From contig BJGH01000001.1 of NCBI GenBank assembly GCA_014190355.1, positions 241,272 to 305,271 on the forward strand: DNA of 64,000 nucleotides, written 5' to 3'. Below are positions 17,957-27,123 of the stretch, in pieces. Under the pieces are notes generated by a model that searched no databases, was not told where the DNA came from, and saw nothing but the letters and a program-made list of their open reading frames with translations. Within the stretch, counting starts at the first letter, position 1, and the number at the start of each line of letters is the position of its first letter. This DNA is from Alphaproteobacteria bacterium. GTDB lineage: Bacteria; Pseudomonadota; Alphaproteobacteria; Rickettsiales; UBA1997. The position numbers and the translations under genes were made by a program.

Positions 17957-18838
17957 ATGAATAAAATTTTCGATATTAACCAATCTCAAACCATCAAAGC
18001 CGGATTAATTGGCAATCCAGTTAGTCATTCTCTTTCGCCAAAAATTCATAATTATTTTTTACAAAAATTTCAAATTAATGGCAGTTATCAAGCTGTCAAT
18101 ATCGATCCAGAAAATTTTTATCAAGATCTTGAAAATCTCAAAAATCAAAGATTTGCAGGTTTTAATGTTACAATTCCTTTTAAAGAAAAAATTATTGAGC
18201 ATTGCTCGAAACTTGATGATAGTGCAAAAAAAATTAAAGCAGTTAACACTGTAGTAATTGATAAAAATAACAATTTTATCGGCTATAATTCAGATGCCCA
18301 AGGCTTTATAGATAATATTTTTGCCAAATATCCTGACTTTTCTTTAAAAAATAAAAATGCTTTTGTTTATGGAGCAGGAGGGGCATCTCGGGCAATAGTT
18401 TATGGATTACTAAACAATGATGTAAAAAATATTTTTATTACCAATCGTAATCAGCAAAGAGTTGAAAATTTAATTGATGATTTTAGCAATCTTGCCTCAC
18501 AAAAAAAAATTAATTTACATCACTTATCTCAAAAAGATTTTGATAATCAGCTCAATAACTGCGATATCTTGATTAATTCGACTTCGCTTGGCATGCTAAA
18601 TCAACCTCCTTTACTTCTTAACTTGGAAAAATTAAATTATTCAGCAATGGTTTATGATATTGTTTATAAGCCTTTAATCACTAACTTACTTTATCAGGCC
18701 CAAACTCGGGGAAATCCAATAATTACCGGTCTTGGAATGTTAATTAGACAAGCCTTGGTTGGTTTTAATCTCTGGTATCATAAATCAGTAATTGATATTG
18801 GAAATCTTGAAGAATTGTTAATTTCAAATAAAATTTAA
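17957..18838 (+). CDS. aroE: Shikimate dehydrogenase (NADP+)
   Basis: A 293-residue AroE. The N-terminal substrate domain has GNPVSHSLSPKIHN (19-32) with the shikimate-binding serines, and FNVTIPFKEK containing the catalytic lysine at about Lys75. Asn and Asp ligands follow in GYNSDAQGF. The C-terminal NADP domain has the loop GAGGASRA. The last third contains INSTSLGM, DIVYKPLITNLL and GLGMLIRQA, all family hallmarks. It reduces 3-dehydroshikimate in the chorismate pathway. The gene lies directly behind virD4 and one base before lapA, probably as one transcript of unrelated functions. Confidence 0.95.
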   Translation: MNKIFDINQSQTIKAGLIGNPVSHSLSPKIHNYFLQKFQINGSYQAVNIDPENFYQDLENLKNQRFAGFNVTIPFKEKIIEHCSKLDDSAKKIKAVNTVVIDKNNNFIGYNSDAQGFIDNIFAKYPDFSLKNKNAFVYGAGGASRAIVYGLLNNDVKNIFITNRNQQRVENLIDDFSNLASQKKINLHHLSQKDFDNQLNNCDILINSTSLGMLNQPPLLLNLEKLNYSAMVYDIVYKPLITNLLYQAQTRGNPIITGLGMLIRQALVGFNLWYHKSVIDIGNLEELLISNKI

Positions 18839-18839
18839 T

Positions 18840-19142
18840 ATGAACTATATTAAAAAATTTTTTAATTTTTTACGCAATCTAATTCTCTTTAGTTTATTAA
18901 TAATTTTAGTAATTTTTATGGTAAGTAATCGGCAAACTATAGATATTGATTTCAGTCCTCTACCATTCACAGCATCAACACGGATTTTCACCTTAATGTT
19001 AAGTTGTTTTTTGTTAGGAGTATTGCTAACTATTTTAATTTTATCACAAAAATTCGTGAAAAATATTTTCAATAATTATCGCAATCAAAATAAAATTAAA
19101 AAATTGCAAAAACAAATTTCGCTTCAACAAGAACAAATCTAA
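18840..19142 (+). CDS. LapA-domain inner-membrane protein
   Basis: A 100-residue protein with two membrane helices (about 13-28 and 45-70) joined by a short periplasmic loop containing SNRQTIDIDFSPLPF, the characteristic LapA (DUF1049) segment. The C-terminal cytoplasmic tail is a basic, Gln-rich coiled coil. In E. coli the relative LapA works with LapB in controlling lipopolysaccharide synthesis; lapB is not next to this gene, so a role in LPS control is only a suggestion. It starts one base after the aroE stop, which argues for translational coupling. Confidence 0.8.
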   Translation: MNYIKKFFNFLRNLILFSLLIILVIFMVSNRQTIDIDFSPLPFTASTRIFTLMLSCFLLGVLLTILILSQKFVKNIFNNYRNQNKIKKLQKQISLQQEQI

Positions 19143-19148
19143 ATTAAT

Positions 19149-19733
19149 TTGTTAAAAATTTTCTTTATAACCATGTTATTTTTTAACCTTACCTTCATCA
19201 ATAAAACAGCTTTGAGTGCAGATGTTCACAATTCAAAACACCAGACTGTAATTTTAGCTGGAGGATGTTTTTGGGGAGTAGAAAATTTATTTTCAAAACT
19301 TGAAGGAGTATCTGAAACACAAGTAGGATATACCGGAGGAACTATTGATAATCCCAATTATGAAATTGTTAAAACTGGTTTATCAGGTCATGCTGAATCA
19401 GTAAAAATTATTTTTGATCCACAAAAAATTTCTTTTGAAAAAATCATTAAATATTTTTTTACTATCCATGATCCAACTCAATTAAATCGTCAACAAAATG
19501 ATATAGGATCACAATATGCATCAATTATTTTTTATACATCTGATCTTCAAAAAGAAATTGCTCAGCAAGTTATTCTAGAAGCTTCAAATAAAAAAATATT
19601 TGCTAAGCCAATAGTTACACAAATTGTCAAAGCATCAAAATTTTATAGAGCTGAAGACTATCATCAAAAATACCTTCAAAAAAATCCAAATGGTTACAAC
19701 TGCCATTATCAACGCCAAGAATGGATTTTTTAA
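19149..19733 (+). CDS. msrA: Exported peptide methionine sulfoxide reductase A
   Basis: MsrA reduces methionine-S-sulfoxide. The active-site motif GGCFWGVE has the catalytic Cys40; family blocks VGYTGG, HAESV, HDPTQLNRQQNDIGSQYAS and EDYHQKYL follow. A hydrophobic leader ending near ALSAD (about residue 24) suggests the enzyme works in the periplasm. The start is TTG at 19149, which keeps a lysine before the hydrophobic core; ATG at 19173 is the alternative. A cysteine near the C-terminus (NGYNCHYQ) is placed to act as resolving residue. It follows lapA with a 6-base gap. Confidence 0.93.
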   Translation: MLKIFFITMLFFNLTFINKTALSADVHNSKHQTVILAGGCFWGVENLFSKLEGVSETQVGYTGGTIDNPNYEIVKTGLSGHAESVKIIFDPQKISFEKIIKYFFTIHDPTQLNRQQNDIGSQYASIIFYTSDLQKEIAQQVILEASNKKIFAKPIVTQIVKASKFYRAEDYHQKYLQKNPNGYNCHYQRQEWIF

Positions 19734-19741
19734 CAAATCTT

Positions 19742-19801
19742 ATTTGATAAATCAAATTAATATACAGCAAATAAAGAGTTGCTTTAAAAAAAATAACTCT
19801 T
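19742..19801 (+). terminator. Palindrome and hairpin after msrA
   Basis: Just behind the msrA stop is the near-palindrome ATTTGATAAATCAAAT (19742-19757). It is followed by AAGAGTT (19774-19780) and AACTCTT (19795-19801), a perfect 7-bp inverted repeat enclosing an A run. Either could end transcription before nusA. The rest of the 245-base gap up to nusA shows no reading frame and no further structure that I can support. Confidence 0.3.
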
Positions 19802-19978
19802 AAAATCTTTTGAAGATGAATTTATGCTGAAAAAAATTAGTTGAAACTTATCATTAAATCCAATCTCATAGTATCAAAAATAATCAAGAGAATGCAGGTA
19901 AATTAACTAAAAATAACAGTCTAAAATATTCTAAAGAAATAATAAATTAAAAAATAATTAATTAAATTAAATAAATTT

Positions 19979-21265
19979 ATGGCAAGTAATCTAACAATTA
20001 TGGGAAATAAAGAAATTCTTTTAGTAGCTGAAAATATTGCCCATGAAAAAGGCATTGCTGTTCAGGAAGTTATAGAAGCAATGGAAGAAGGCATTAAGCT
20101 TGCTGCTCGAAAAAAATATGGTAGCCATCTTGATATTGAATGCAAGATTGATCGCAAATCTGGACAGATTAAATTATACAACAAGCTTCAAGTAGTTGCC
20201 AATAATACAGAAGATTTTGATGTTAGAACTCATATTGATTTAAAGCATGCTAAAAAAGAAAATTCAGAAGCCGAAATTGGTGATGTTGTTATCCAAGAAT
20301 TACCACCTATTGACTTGAACCGAGTTGTTGCCCAAGTTGCAAGAAATGAAATTATTCGTAAAGTTAAAGAAGCTGAAAAGAATAAAGAATTTAATATGTT
20401 TAAAGATCGTATTGGCGATATAGTTAGTGCTTCAGTAAAAAAAGTTGGATTAAAAAATATTGTTATGGAAGTTGATGGTTATGAAGCGGTAATTCATGAA
20501 AGCGGATTAATTCCTCGTGAATCATTTCGTGTTGGTGATCGCATGCGTTGCTATATTGAAGATGTTCGAAAAGAATCTTTTGGTGCGCAAATCTTCTTAT
20601 CGAGAACTCACCCACAATTCTTAATTAAATTATTTGAACAAGAAGTTCCAGAGTTATATGAAGGAAATATTGAGGTTAAAGCTGTAGCTCGTGACCCAGG
20701 ATCTCGTGCTAAAATAGCTATATACTCTCGTCGTGATGATATTGATATTATTGGTTCATTTATCGGAATTCGTGGCAGCAGAGTTCAATCAGTTAGCTCT
20801 GAATTAAGAGGTGAAAAAATTGATATCATCAAATGGTCAGCAAACATTGCCGAAATGGTTATCAGCTCTCTAACTCCCGCAAAAATTAGTAAAGTTGTAG
20901 TTGATGAAGAAAACAATCTTATTGAGGTTGTTGTTCCTGAAGATCAACTTAGCCTTGCAATTGGAAGAGGTGGACAAAATGTTAAACTAGCTTCAAAGTT
21001 AGTTAATCACAAAATCGATGTAATGACCGAAGAACAAGAATCAGCTCGAAGATCTGCAGAATTCAATCAAGCTTCAAAACTTTTCATTGAAGCTCTAGAT
21101 GTTGAAGATATGATTGCCAATCTTCTTGCTTCTGAAGGTTTCTTAAACATTGAATCAATTGTTCAGGCCGAATCCTCGGAAATTGCTTCAATTGAAGGAT
21201 TTGATGAAGAAATAGCCAAAGAAATTAAACGAAGAGCTGAAGAATATTTGCAAAAAAATAGCTAA
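19979..21265 (+). CDS. nusA: Transcription termination/antitermination factor NusA
   Basis: A 428-residue NusA. The N-terminal RNA-polymerase-binding domain (to about 130) is followed by an S1 domain around DRIGDIVSASVKKVG. Two KH domains come next, with the RNA-binding segments SFIGIRGSRVQ and LAIGRGGQNVKLAS. A short C-terminal helix-hairpin-helix domain contains LLASEGFLNIESI. The protein is shorter than the ~500 residues usual in alphaproteobacteria because it has a single acidic-repeat-like C-terminal unit. rimP, which normally precedes nusA, is missing; infB follows 64 bases downstream. Confidence 0.96.
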   Translation: MASNLTIMGNKEILLVAENIAHEKGIAVQEVIEAMEEGIKLAARKKYGSHLDIECKIDRKSGQIKLYNKLQVVANNTEDFDVRTHIDLKHAKKENSEAEIGDVVIQELPPIDLNRVVAQVARNEIIRKVKEAEKNKEFNMFKDRIGDIVSASVKKVGLKNIVMEVDGYEAVIHESGLIPRESFRVGDRMRCYIEDVRKESFGAQIFLSRTHPQFLIKLFEQEVPELYEGNIEVKAVARDPGSRAKIAIYSRRDDIDIIGSFIGIRGSRVQSVSSELRGEKIDIIKWSANIAEMVISSLTPAKISKVVVDEENNLIEVVVPEDQLSLAIGRGGQNVKLASKLVNHKIDVMTEEQESARRSAEFNQASKLFIEALDVEDMIANLLASEGFLNIESIVQAESSEIASIEGFDEEIAKEIKRRAEEYLQKNS

Positions 21266-21329
21266 ATTTATTTAGTTTTTTTTCAAATAAACTAATTAAA
21301 AATCTCGAAAAAAAAATTAAATATTTAAC

Positions 21330-24020
21330 ATGACTGACGATAAAACAAACAACAACACTAGATCAAAACTTACCTTGAAACTTCCATCGTCAGTTAGTGC
21401 CCCTGAAATAGGAATTAAAAATCCAAATAATAATAAGGATAAAAAAACTACTAGCTCTGCAGTTCATGTTACTATCAAAGGCAGAAAAAAAGATAATTTT
21501 AAAAAAGATGATTTAATTAATGGTCTTAATCGCCAAGAAATTGAAGCAAGGTTCAAAGCTATCTCATCAAATTCTAACTCTTCCAACGAGGATTTAAAAA
21601 CTAATGACATACTTAACAAAATCAGAGAAGTTAACAAAAATGATATCTTTGAAAATAATGAAAAGACCAGCATTAATCAAGAAAAACCTAATAGCTCAAA
21701 TCTCAAAAACTCAAGCAAAACTAATTCAAAGTACCCATCTAAAAATACCGAAGAATCAACTAAAAATAATGAAGATATCATTATTTCTCAACAAATTACT
21801 TTTGAAAAAAGTCCTGATAATTTAGTTAAAGACTTGACTAGTAATGAACAAAAAACAGATAACATTACCAACTACAATCTTGATGATTTTGATGTCCGCA
21901 ACAAAATCAAACAAAGCGTTGCTTTATCAAATCAGCAAAAAGAGCAAAGAGAAAAAATGCTTTTAGAGCGTAAAAAAAATGAAGAAGAAAAAATTGCTAA
22001 AGAAAAAAACATTCGAGAACAACTTGAAAAAGATCGCAAAAAAAATAAAACTAAAAATAGTCCAACTAAATCAGGCTTCATTGAAGATGATAATTCTGTG
22101 CGTCAAAAATTTATTAAAGAAGAAAAATTTAATGTTCGTCGATTAACCTACATTATTGACTCTGACTCTGAGGATGATTTTGAAAGTGGCACTTCGCGGC
22201 GAAGAAAACCCAAATTTAAAAATAAAAACGATCTTGAGCAAAACCAAACAAAAGATTATAAAAAGATTGCTCGTGATGTAATAATTCCAGATCTTATAAC
22301 CGTTTCAGAATTATCTGAAAGAATGACTGAAAAAGCTGGCGATGTGGTAAAAAAATTATTTGCAATGGGTATGGTTGTTACCAGTAATCAAGCAATAGAT
22401 GCAGATACTGCAGAAATTATTGTTAGTGAGTTTGGACATAATCCTAAAAGAGTTTCAAAATCTGATGTTGAAAATACTTTACAAGATAATTTTGATCATA
22501 GCGATGAAAGATTTCGCGCACCTGTTGTTACAATTATGGGACATGTTGATCATGGTAAAACCTCATTACTTGATGCTCTTCGTCAAACAAATGTTGTTGA
22601 TAATGAGCATGGTGGAATAACTCAACATATTGGTGCATCACGAATCAAAACTAAAGATGGAAAATTTATTACCTTCCTTGATACTCCGGGTCACGAAGCA
22701 TTTACAGAAATGCGTTCGCGTGGAGCAAATATTACTGACATAGTTGTTTTAGTTGTTGCAGCAGATGATGGAGTTAAGGAACAAACTATTGAGGCAATTA
22801 ATCATGCAAAAGCTGCAAATGTTCCAATCATTGTTGCAGTTAATAAAATCGATAAACCAGGATGCAATCCAAAAATTGTTAAAAATGAATTACTAACTCA
22901 TCATATTGTTGCAGAAGAATTAGGTGGAGATGTGATGTTTGTTGAAGTCTCAGCTAAAGCTAAAATTAATCTCGATAAACTTGAAGAAGCAATTTTGCTG
23001 CAAGCTGAAATACTTGACCTTAAAGCACCTTATCTAGGAAAGTCTGTTGGAGCAGTAATTGAATCCCGTATCGACCCAAATAAAGGGGTAATTGCTACCG
23101 TTCTTGTTCAAAAAGGAACTTTAGACATTGGTGATTTAATTGTAGCAGGAACCTCCTATGGCAAAATCAGAAAAATGACCGATGATACCGGAAAAAACAT
23201 TGCCCATGCTACTCCTTCAGTTCCTGTCGAAATACTTGGTCTAGACAACGCACCAAATGCTGGAGATAAATTTGTTGAAGTTAATGAAGAACGTCAGGCT
23301 CGAGAAATTATTTCTTATCGCTCTCGTAAAGAAAAAGAAGATAAAGCTTTAAAAAATTCTGCAAAATCTTTAAGCGATATTTTTAAAGAATCTGGTAAAG
23401 GTAAATTGAAATATCTTAATTTAATAATTAAGGGTGATGTTCATGGATCAGTTGAAGCAATAATTGGCTCAGTTACCAAACTAAGCAATAATGAGGTTGC
23501 AATTAAAGTAATTCACAGTGCAACTGGAGGAATAAGTGAAAGTGATATTAGTCTTGCCGTTGCATCTAATGCCGTTGTTATTGGTTTTAATGTCAGAGCA
23601 AATTCATCTGCTAAAAATAGTGCTGATAATAAAAAAATTGAAATACGCTATTATTCAATAATCTATAACCTAGTTGACGATCTCAAATTACTTTTAAGCG
23701 GAATGTTAACGCCAATCAAAAATGAAGAATATCTTGGACAAGCAGAGATAAGACAGGTTTTCAAGGTTTCTGGAGCAGGAAAAATTGCCGGATCATTTGT
23801 TACCGATGGCATCATTAAAAGAAATTCTCGAGTTAGAATTTTACGCGATAGCATCGTAATTCATGATGGAACTTTAAAAACTTTAAAACGTTTTAAAGAA
23901 GATGTTAAGGAAGTAAAAAGTGGATTTGAATGTGGAATAGCTCTAGAAAATTTCGATGATATTAAGGATAAAGATATAATCGAGTGCTATGAAATTGTTG
24001 AACAAAAACGTACAATTTAA
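21330..24020 (+). CDS. infB: Translation initiation factor IF-2
   Basis: An 896-residue IF-2. The N-terminal ~330 residues are hydrophilic and low-complexity (Lys, Asn, Ser, Glu), as in other bacteria. The IF2-N domain lies around [13 protein letters not shown]. The GTPase domain has G1 GHVDHGKT (404-411), G3 DTPGH, G4 NKID and G5 SAKAK. Domains II to IV, which bind initiator tRNA, extend to the end. It places fMet-tRNA on the 30S subunit. It forms a nusA-infB pair without the usual ylxR between them, and rbfA does not follow. Confidence 0.97.
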   Translation: MTDDKTNNNTRSKLTLKLPSSVSAPEIGIKNPNNNKDKKTTSSAVHVTIKGRKKDNFKKDDLINGLNRQEIEARFKAISSNSNSSNEDLKTNDILNKIREVNKNDIFENNEKTSINQEKPNSSNLKNSSKTNSKYPSKNTEESTKNNEDIIISQQITFEKSPDNLVKDLTSNEQKTDNITNYNLDDFDVRNKIKQSVALSNQQKEQREKMLLERKKNEEEKIAKEKNIREQLEKDRKKNKTKNSPTKSGFIEDDNSVRQKFIKEEKFNVRRLTYIIDSDSEDDFESGTSRRRKPKFKNKNDLEQNQTKDYKKIARDVIIPDLITVSELSERMTEKAGDVVKKLFAMGMVVTSNQAIDADTAEIIVSEFGHNPKRVSKSDVENTLQDNFDHSDERFRAPVVTIMGHVDHGKTSLLDALRQTNVVDNEHGGITQHIGASRIKTKDGKFITFLDTPGHEAFTEMRSRGANITDIVVLVVAADDGVKEQTIEAINHAKAANVPIIVAVNKIDKPGCNPKIVKNELLTHHIVAEELGGDVMFVEVSAKAKINLDKLEEAILLQAEILDLKAPYLGKSVGAVIESRIDPNKGVIATVLVQKGTLDIGDLIVAGTSYGKIRKMTDDTGKNIAHATPSVPVEILGLDNAPNAGDKFVEVNEERQAREIISYRSRKEKEDKALKNSAKSLSDIFKESGKGKLKYLNLIIKGDVHGSVEAIIGSVTKLSNNEVAIKVIHSATGGISESDISLAVASNAVVIGFNVRANSSAKNSADNKKIEIRYYSIIYNLVDDLKLLLSGMLTPIKNEEYLGQAEIRQVFKVSGAGKIAGSFVTDGIIKRNSRVRILRDSIVIHDGTLKTLKRFKEDVKEVKSGFECGIALENFDDIKDKDIIECYEIVEQKRTI

Positions 24021-24110
24021 AAAATCTTTTAGCTTAGTTAAGAAATTTTTTTGCTAGCTAAAAAATTAAAAAATAACTTTTATTTAAAAAAATAATTTTT
24101 TTAAGATTTT

Positions 24111-24635
24111 ATGAAATACCACTTAACCTCAAGAATTTTTCACTGGCTTATGGCAATTTTAATAATTGCCATGATTGGCTTTGGAATCTATATTACAGAC
24201 TTTATTAGAGATGATTCTCAACATCGTGACTTTGCCTATGAAATGCATAAATCATTTGGTGTTTTGGTTATTATTTTAGTATTTTTAAGATTGATTAATC
24301 GAATTATTCATCGTCCACCTGCCCTGCCAATAACCATGAAAAAATATGAACAATATCTCGCTCATCTTGGACATTTAGGATTGTATTTTTTAATGTTTGT
24401 AACCCCAATTGCTGGATATTTAATGTCTAATGCCTATGGCTTTGAAGTCAAACTTTTTGGCATAACTTTACCAACCCTTATCTCAACAAATTTTGATTTA
24501 GCTAAACAATTTAAAGAACTTCACGAGATTAGTGCTTTTGCAATGCTTGGATTAGTTATTATTCATGTTATCGCAGTGATTAAACATCGTTATTTTGATC
24601 AAAAAGAAAATGATATCCTTAACCGTATGCTTTAA
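24111..24635 (+). CDS. Cytochrome b561-family membrane protein
   Basis: A 174-residue protein with four membrane helices. The histidines expected to bind two b hemes are in place: in SRIFHWLMA (helix 1), EMHKSFG (helix 2), HLGHLGLY (helix 3) and IIHVIAVIKH (helix 4). It matches the bacterial CybB-type family, inner-membrane electron carriers that oxidise quinol, with superoxide-quinone oxidoreduction reported for E. coli CybB. No partner protein is encoded beside it. hisF follows after 3 bases, so the two are probably co-transcribed although functionally unrelated. Confidence 0.88.
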   Translation: MKYHLTSRIFHWLMAILIIAMIGFGIYITDFIRDDSQHRDFAYEMHKSFGVLVIILVFLRLINRIIHRPPALPITMKKYEQYLAHLGHLGLYFLMFVTPIAGYLMSNAYGFEVKLFGITLPTLISTNFDLAKQFKELHEISAFAMLGLVIIHVIAVIKHRYFDQKENDILNRML

Positions 24636-24638
24636 TTT

Positions 24639-25391
24639 ATGTTAAAAAACCGAATCATTCCTTGTTTGGATGTTAAAAATAATCAGGTAGTTAAAGGAAT
24701 AAATTTTGAAAATTTAGTTGAGGCTGGTGATGTTGTTGAAATGGCAAAATTTTATTATCAATCTAATGCAGATGAGCTCTGTCTTCTCGATATTTCAGCA
24801 TCGCTTGAAAATCGTTCAACAATGATTGATTTAGTTAGTAAAGTTGCGAAAGTTTGTTTTATTCCCTTTACAGTTGGTGGAGGTGTTAGAAGTTGCGATG
24901 ATTTTGCAGTTCTTCTAAAATCAGGGGCTGACAAAATCTCAATCAACAGCTCGGCAATTAAAAATCCACAACTAATCAGTGATTCTGCAAACAAATATGG
25001 TAGACAATGCGTTGTTGTAGCAATTGATGTTAAAAAAAATAATCTAGGACAATATCAAGTTTTTTCCCATGGTGGAAAAATTGCTACTAATTTAGAAGCA
25101 ATTTCATGGGCTAAACAAGTTGAAGAACTTGGTGCAGGTGAAATTTTATTAACCTCCATGGATCAAGATGGAACTAAAAAAGGATATGATCTTGATATTC
25201 TTTTAGCAATTACCAAACAAACCTCAATTCCAGTAATTGCCTCGGGTGGAGTTGGCAATCTTCAGCATTTGGCAGATGGTCTAAAAGCAGGAGCATCAGC
25301 TGTTTTAGCAGCATCAATATTTCATTTTCAGCAATTTAGTATTGCTCAAGCAAAACAATTTCTTAAGGAACAAAATTTAGCGATTCGCTAA
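24639..25391 (+). CDS. hisF: Imidazole glycerol phosphate synthase subunit HisF
   Basis: A 250-residue TIM barrel with every HisF hallmark: IIPCLDV with catalytic Asp11, VVKGINF, FTVGGGVRS, GADKISIN, VVAIDVK with catalytic Asp130, LLTSMDQDGTK (Asp175/Asp177), IASGGVGN and AASIFHF. It closes the imidazole ring from PRFAR and ammonia supplied by HisH, giving IGP for histidine and AICAR for purines. This is true HisF rather than HisA. The partner hisH and the rest of the pathway are not nearby. The 3' end overlaps the convergent lnt gene by 15 bases. Confidence 0.96.
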   Translation: MLKNRIIPCLDVKNNQVVKGINFENLVEAGDVVEMAKFYYQSNADELCLLDISASLENRSTMIDLVSKVAKVCFIPFTVGGGVRSCDDFAVLLKSGADKISINSSAIKNPQLISDSANKYGRQCVVVAIDVKKNNLGQYQVFSHGGKIATNLEAISWAKQVEELGAGEILLTSMDQDGTKKGYDLDILLAITKQTSIPVIASGGVGNLQHLADGLKAGASAVLAASIFHFQQFSIAQAKQFLKEQNLAIR

Positions 25392-26951
25392 TTTTTTAAT
25401 TTTATCCTTAAAAATAAATAACAATAAAATACCCATAATTAGCAACAAAGGATAGTTACCATATTGGTGATAAAAACTTTTATAATCATTTTTAAATAAC
25501 TTTACATCACTTACCCCTTCTTGATTTAAAGCAATTTTATCAACAATTCTTCCATAGCTATCAATACCTGCCGAAACTCCAGTTCCTGCAACTCTGATCA
25601 TGGGAATTGAATATTCAATACTTCGCATTTGAGCATTGGCAAGATGTTGGTATGGTCCACTACTATTCTTAAACCATGCATCATTTGTAACGTTGATAAA
25701 CAGATCGGGTTTTTGATTTTTATTAATAATTTCTGAAGAAAAAATTACTTCATAACAAATTAATGGATTAAATGAAAATTTATTAGTTTGCATGGTTTTT
25801 GCCCCAGCTCCTGAGCTAAATCCCATTCCCCCCCCAGTAATCTTATCAACAATATTATCAATAAATAAAAAAGATAAAAATTTTTGCAAAGGAACATATT
25901 CGCCAAACGGAACCAAATGATGTTTATCGTAACTATCAATTACCGATTTGTTATCAATAACAAAAACTGAATTAAAAATTTTTTCAATTTCTTGATTTTG
26001 ATTACGCTCAACTCTTAACGCTCCAGTAATTAAGGTTGAGTTTTTTGAAGTGGCAAGTTTTAGAATTTTAAAAAGCTGATCGTTGTCTTCAATAATATAT
26101 GGCACAGAAGATTCTGACCAAACAACTGCATCAATATTTTCCATTGATTTTGAACGAGTTAAATCAATATGCTTAATTAAATTTTGATATCTTTGTTCTT
26201 GATCCCATTTCATTTCTTGCCTTATATTAGCCTGAACCATCCTAATATTGATTGATTTAAGTGTATCAGCAAGTTTATTAGATGATATTTTTACAAATCC
26301 ATAACCAAAATTAACAACTACTAAAATTAATAAAATTACTAAAAAAATTTTATCAATTTTATGAATTTTTTTTTCAAGGAAATAAAGAGGTGTTAAGGTT
26401 ATAATTACCATGAAAAAACTTAAAAAATAAACCCCAAAAATTGAAGCAATTTGTGAAAATGATAATGAAAACATCGCTGAATAGCCTAGCAAATTCCATG
26501 AGAATCCGCTAAAAAAAGTCGAACGCATCATCTCAATAATTACCCACAAAATTGCCAATAATAAAATTTTTTGAAAAAGATATTTTGCTGAATAATCTTG
26601 TAAAAACTTATAAGCTATAGCAAGTAAGCCAAAATATAATGCCAAAAAAAAGGGGATAATTGTTAACGCAAAAGGGATCAACCAAGCAAATTTAACAAAA
26701 TCAACCATCAAAGAAATAGCAATCCAATAAATTCCTGATAAAAAATAACCATAACCAAAAATGATACCATGGAAAAAAGATGTTTTATAAGTTTGTGAAT
26801 TAGTGATTAACAAATAAAAAACTGGTAGTGATAAAAATAAAATTACAGCAAGATTAAGTGGAGCAAAAGCAAGGGCTGAAACAATTCCCGCTATGAAGGC
26901 AATTTTTTTTGGATGACTTAAAATTAAGTTTTCAAATTGTTGTTTTAGCAT
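25377..26951 (-). CDS. lnt: Apolipoprotein N-acyltransferase
   Basis: A 524-residue inner-membrane enzyme with about seven membrane segments around a periplasmic nitrilase-like domain (about 235-480). The catalytic triad is in place: Glu280 in VVWSESS, Lys343 in YDKHHLVPFGEY and Cys399 in PLICYEVIF. It adds the third acyl chain to the N-terminal cysteine of lipoproteins, the last step of their maturation. Several putative lipoproteins in this window would be clients (8.0, 42.6, 55.0 kb, and the carbonic-anhydrase-like protein). Its last 15 bases overlap hisF on the opposite strand. Confidence 0.96.
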   Translation of the reverse strand: MLKQQFENLILSHPKKIAFIAGIVSALAFAPLNLAVILFLSLPVFYLLITNSQTYKTSFFHGIIFGYGYFLSGIYWIAISLMVDFVKFAWLIPFALTIIPFFLALYFGLLAIAYKFLQDYSAKYLFQKILLLAILWVIIEMMRSTFFSGFSWNLLGYSAMFSLSFSQIASIFGVYFLSFFMVIITLTPLYFLEKKIHKIDKIFLVILLILVVVNFGYGFVKISSNKLADTLKSINIRMVQANIRQEMKWDQEQRYQNLIKHIDLTRSKSMENIDAVVWSESSVPYIIEDNDQLFKILKLATSKNSTLITGALRVERNQNQEIEKIFNSVFVIDNKSVIDSYDKHHLVPFGEYVPLQKFLSFLFIDNIVDKITGGGMGFSSGAGAKTMQTNKFSFNPLICYEVIFSSEIINKNQKPDLFINVTNDAWFKNSSGPYQHLANAQMRSIEYSIPMIRVAGTGVSAGIDSYGRIVDKIALNQEGVSDVKLFKNDYKSFYHQYGNYPLLLIMGILLLFIFKDKIKKLANR

Positions 26952-27123
26952 ATGTTTCTTGGGTTGCTATTTTTTTAAAGGTAAAAGCTGTCTAATAAAT
27001 TTATTTCTTTAATAATATTTAATAATTTTTTAAAAATTTTTAAAATTCATTTTTTCCTTTAAAATTAATAACTTATTTTAAGAACTATAAAAAAATTGAA
27101 GAGATTTAAATTTTAATTAAAAG

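Noticed and set aside
19734..19978. Remnant of rimP before nusA
   Set aside because: No frame or residual motif of RimP is visible on either strand in the 245-base gap.
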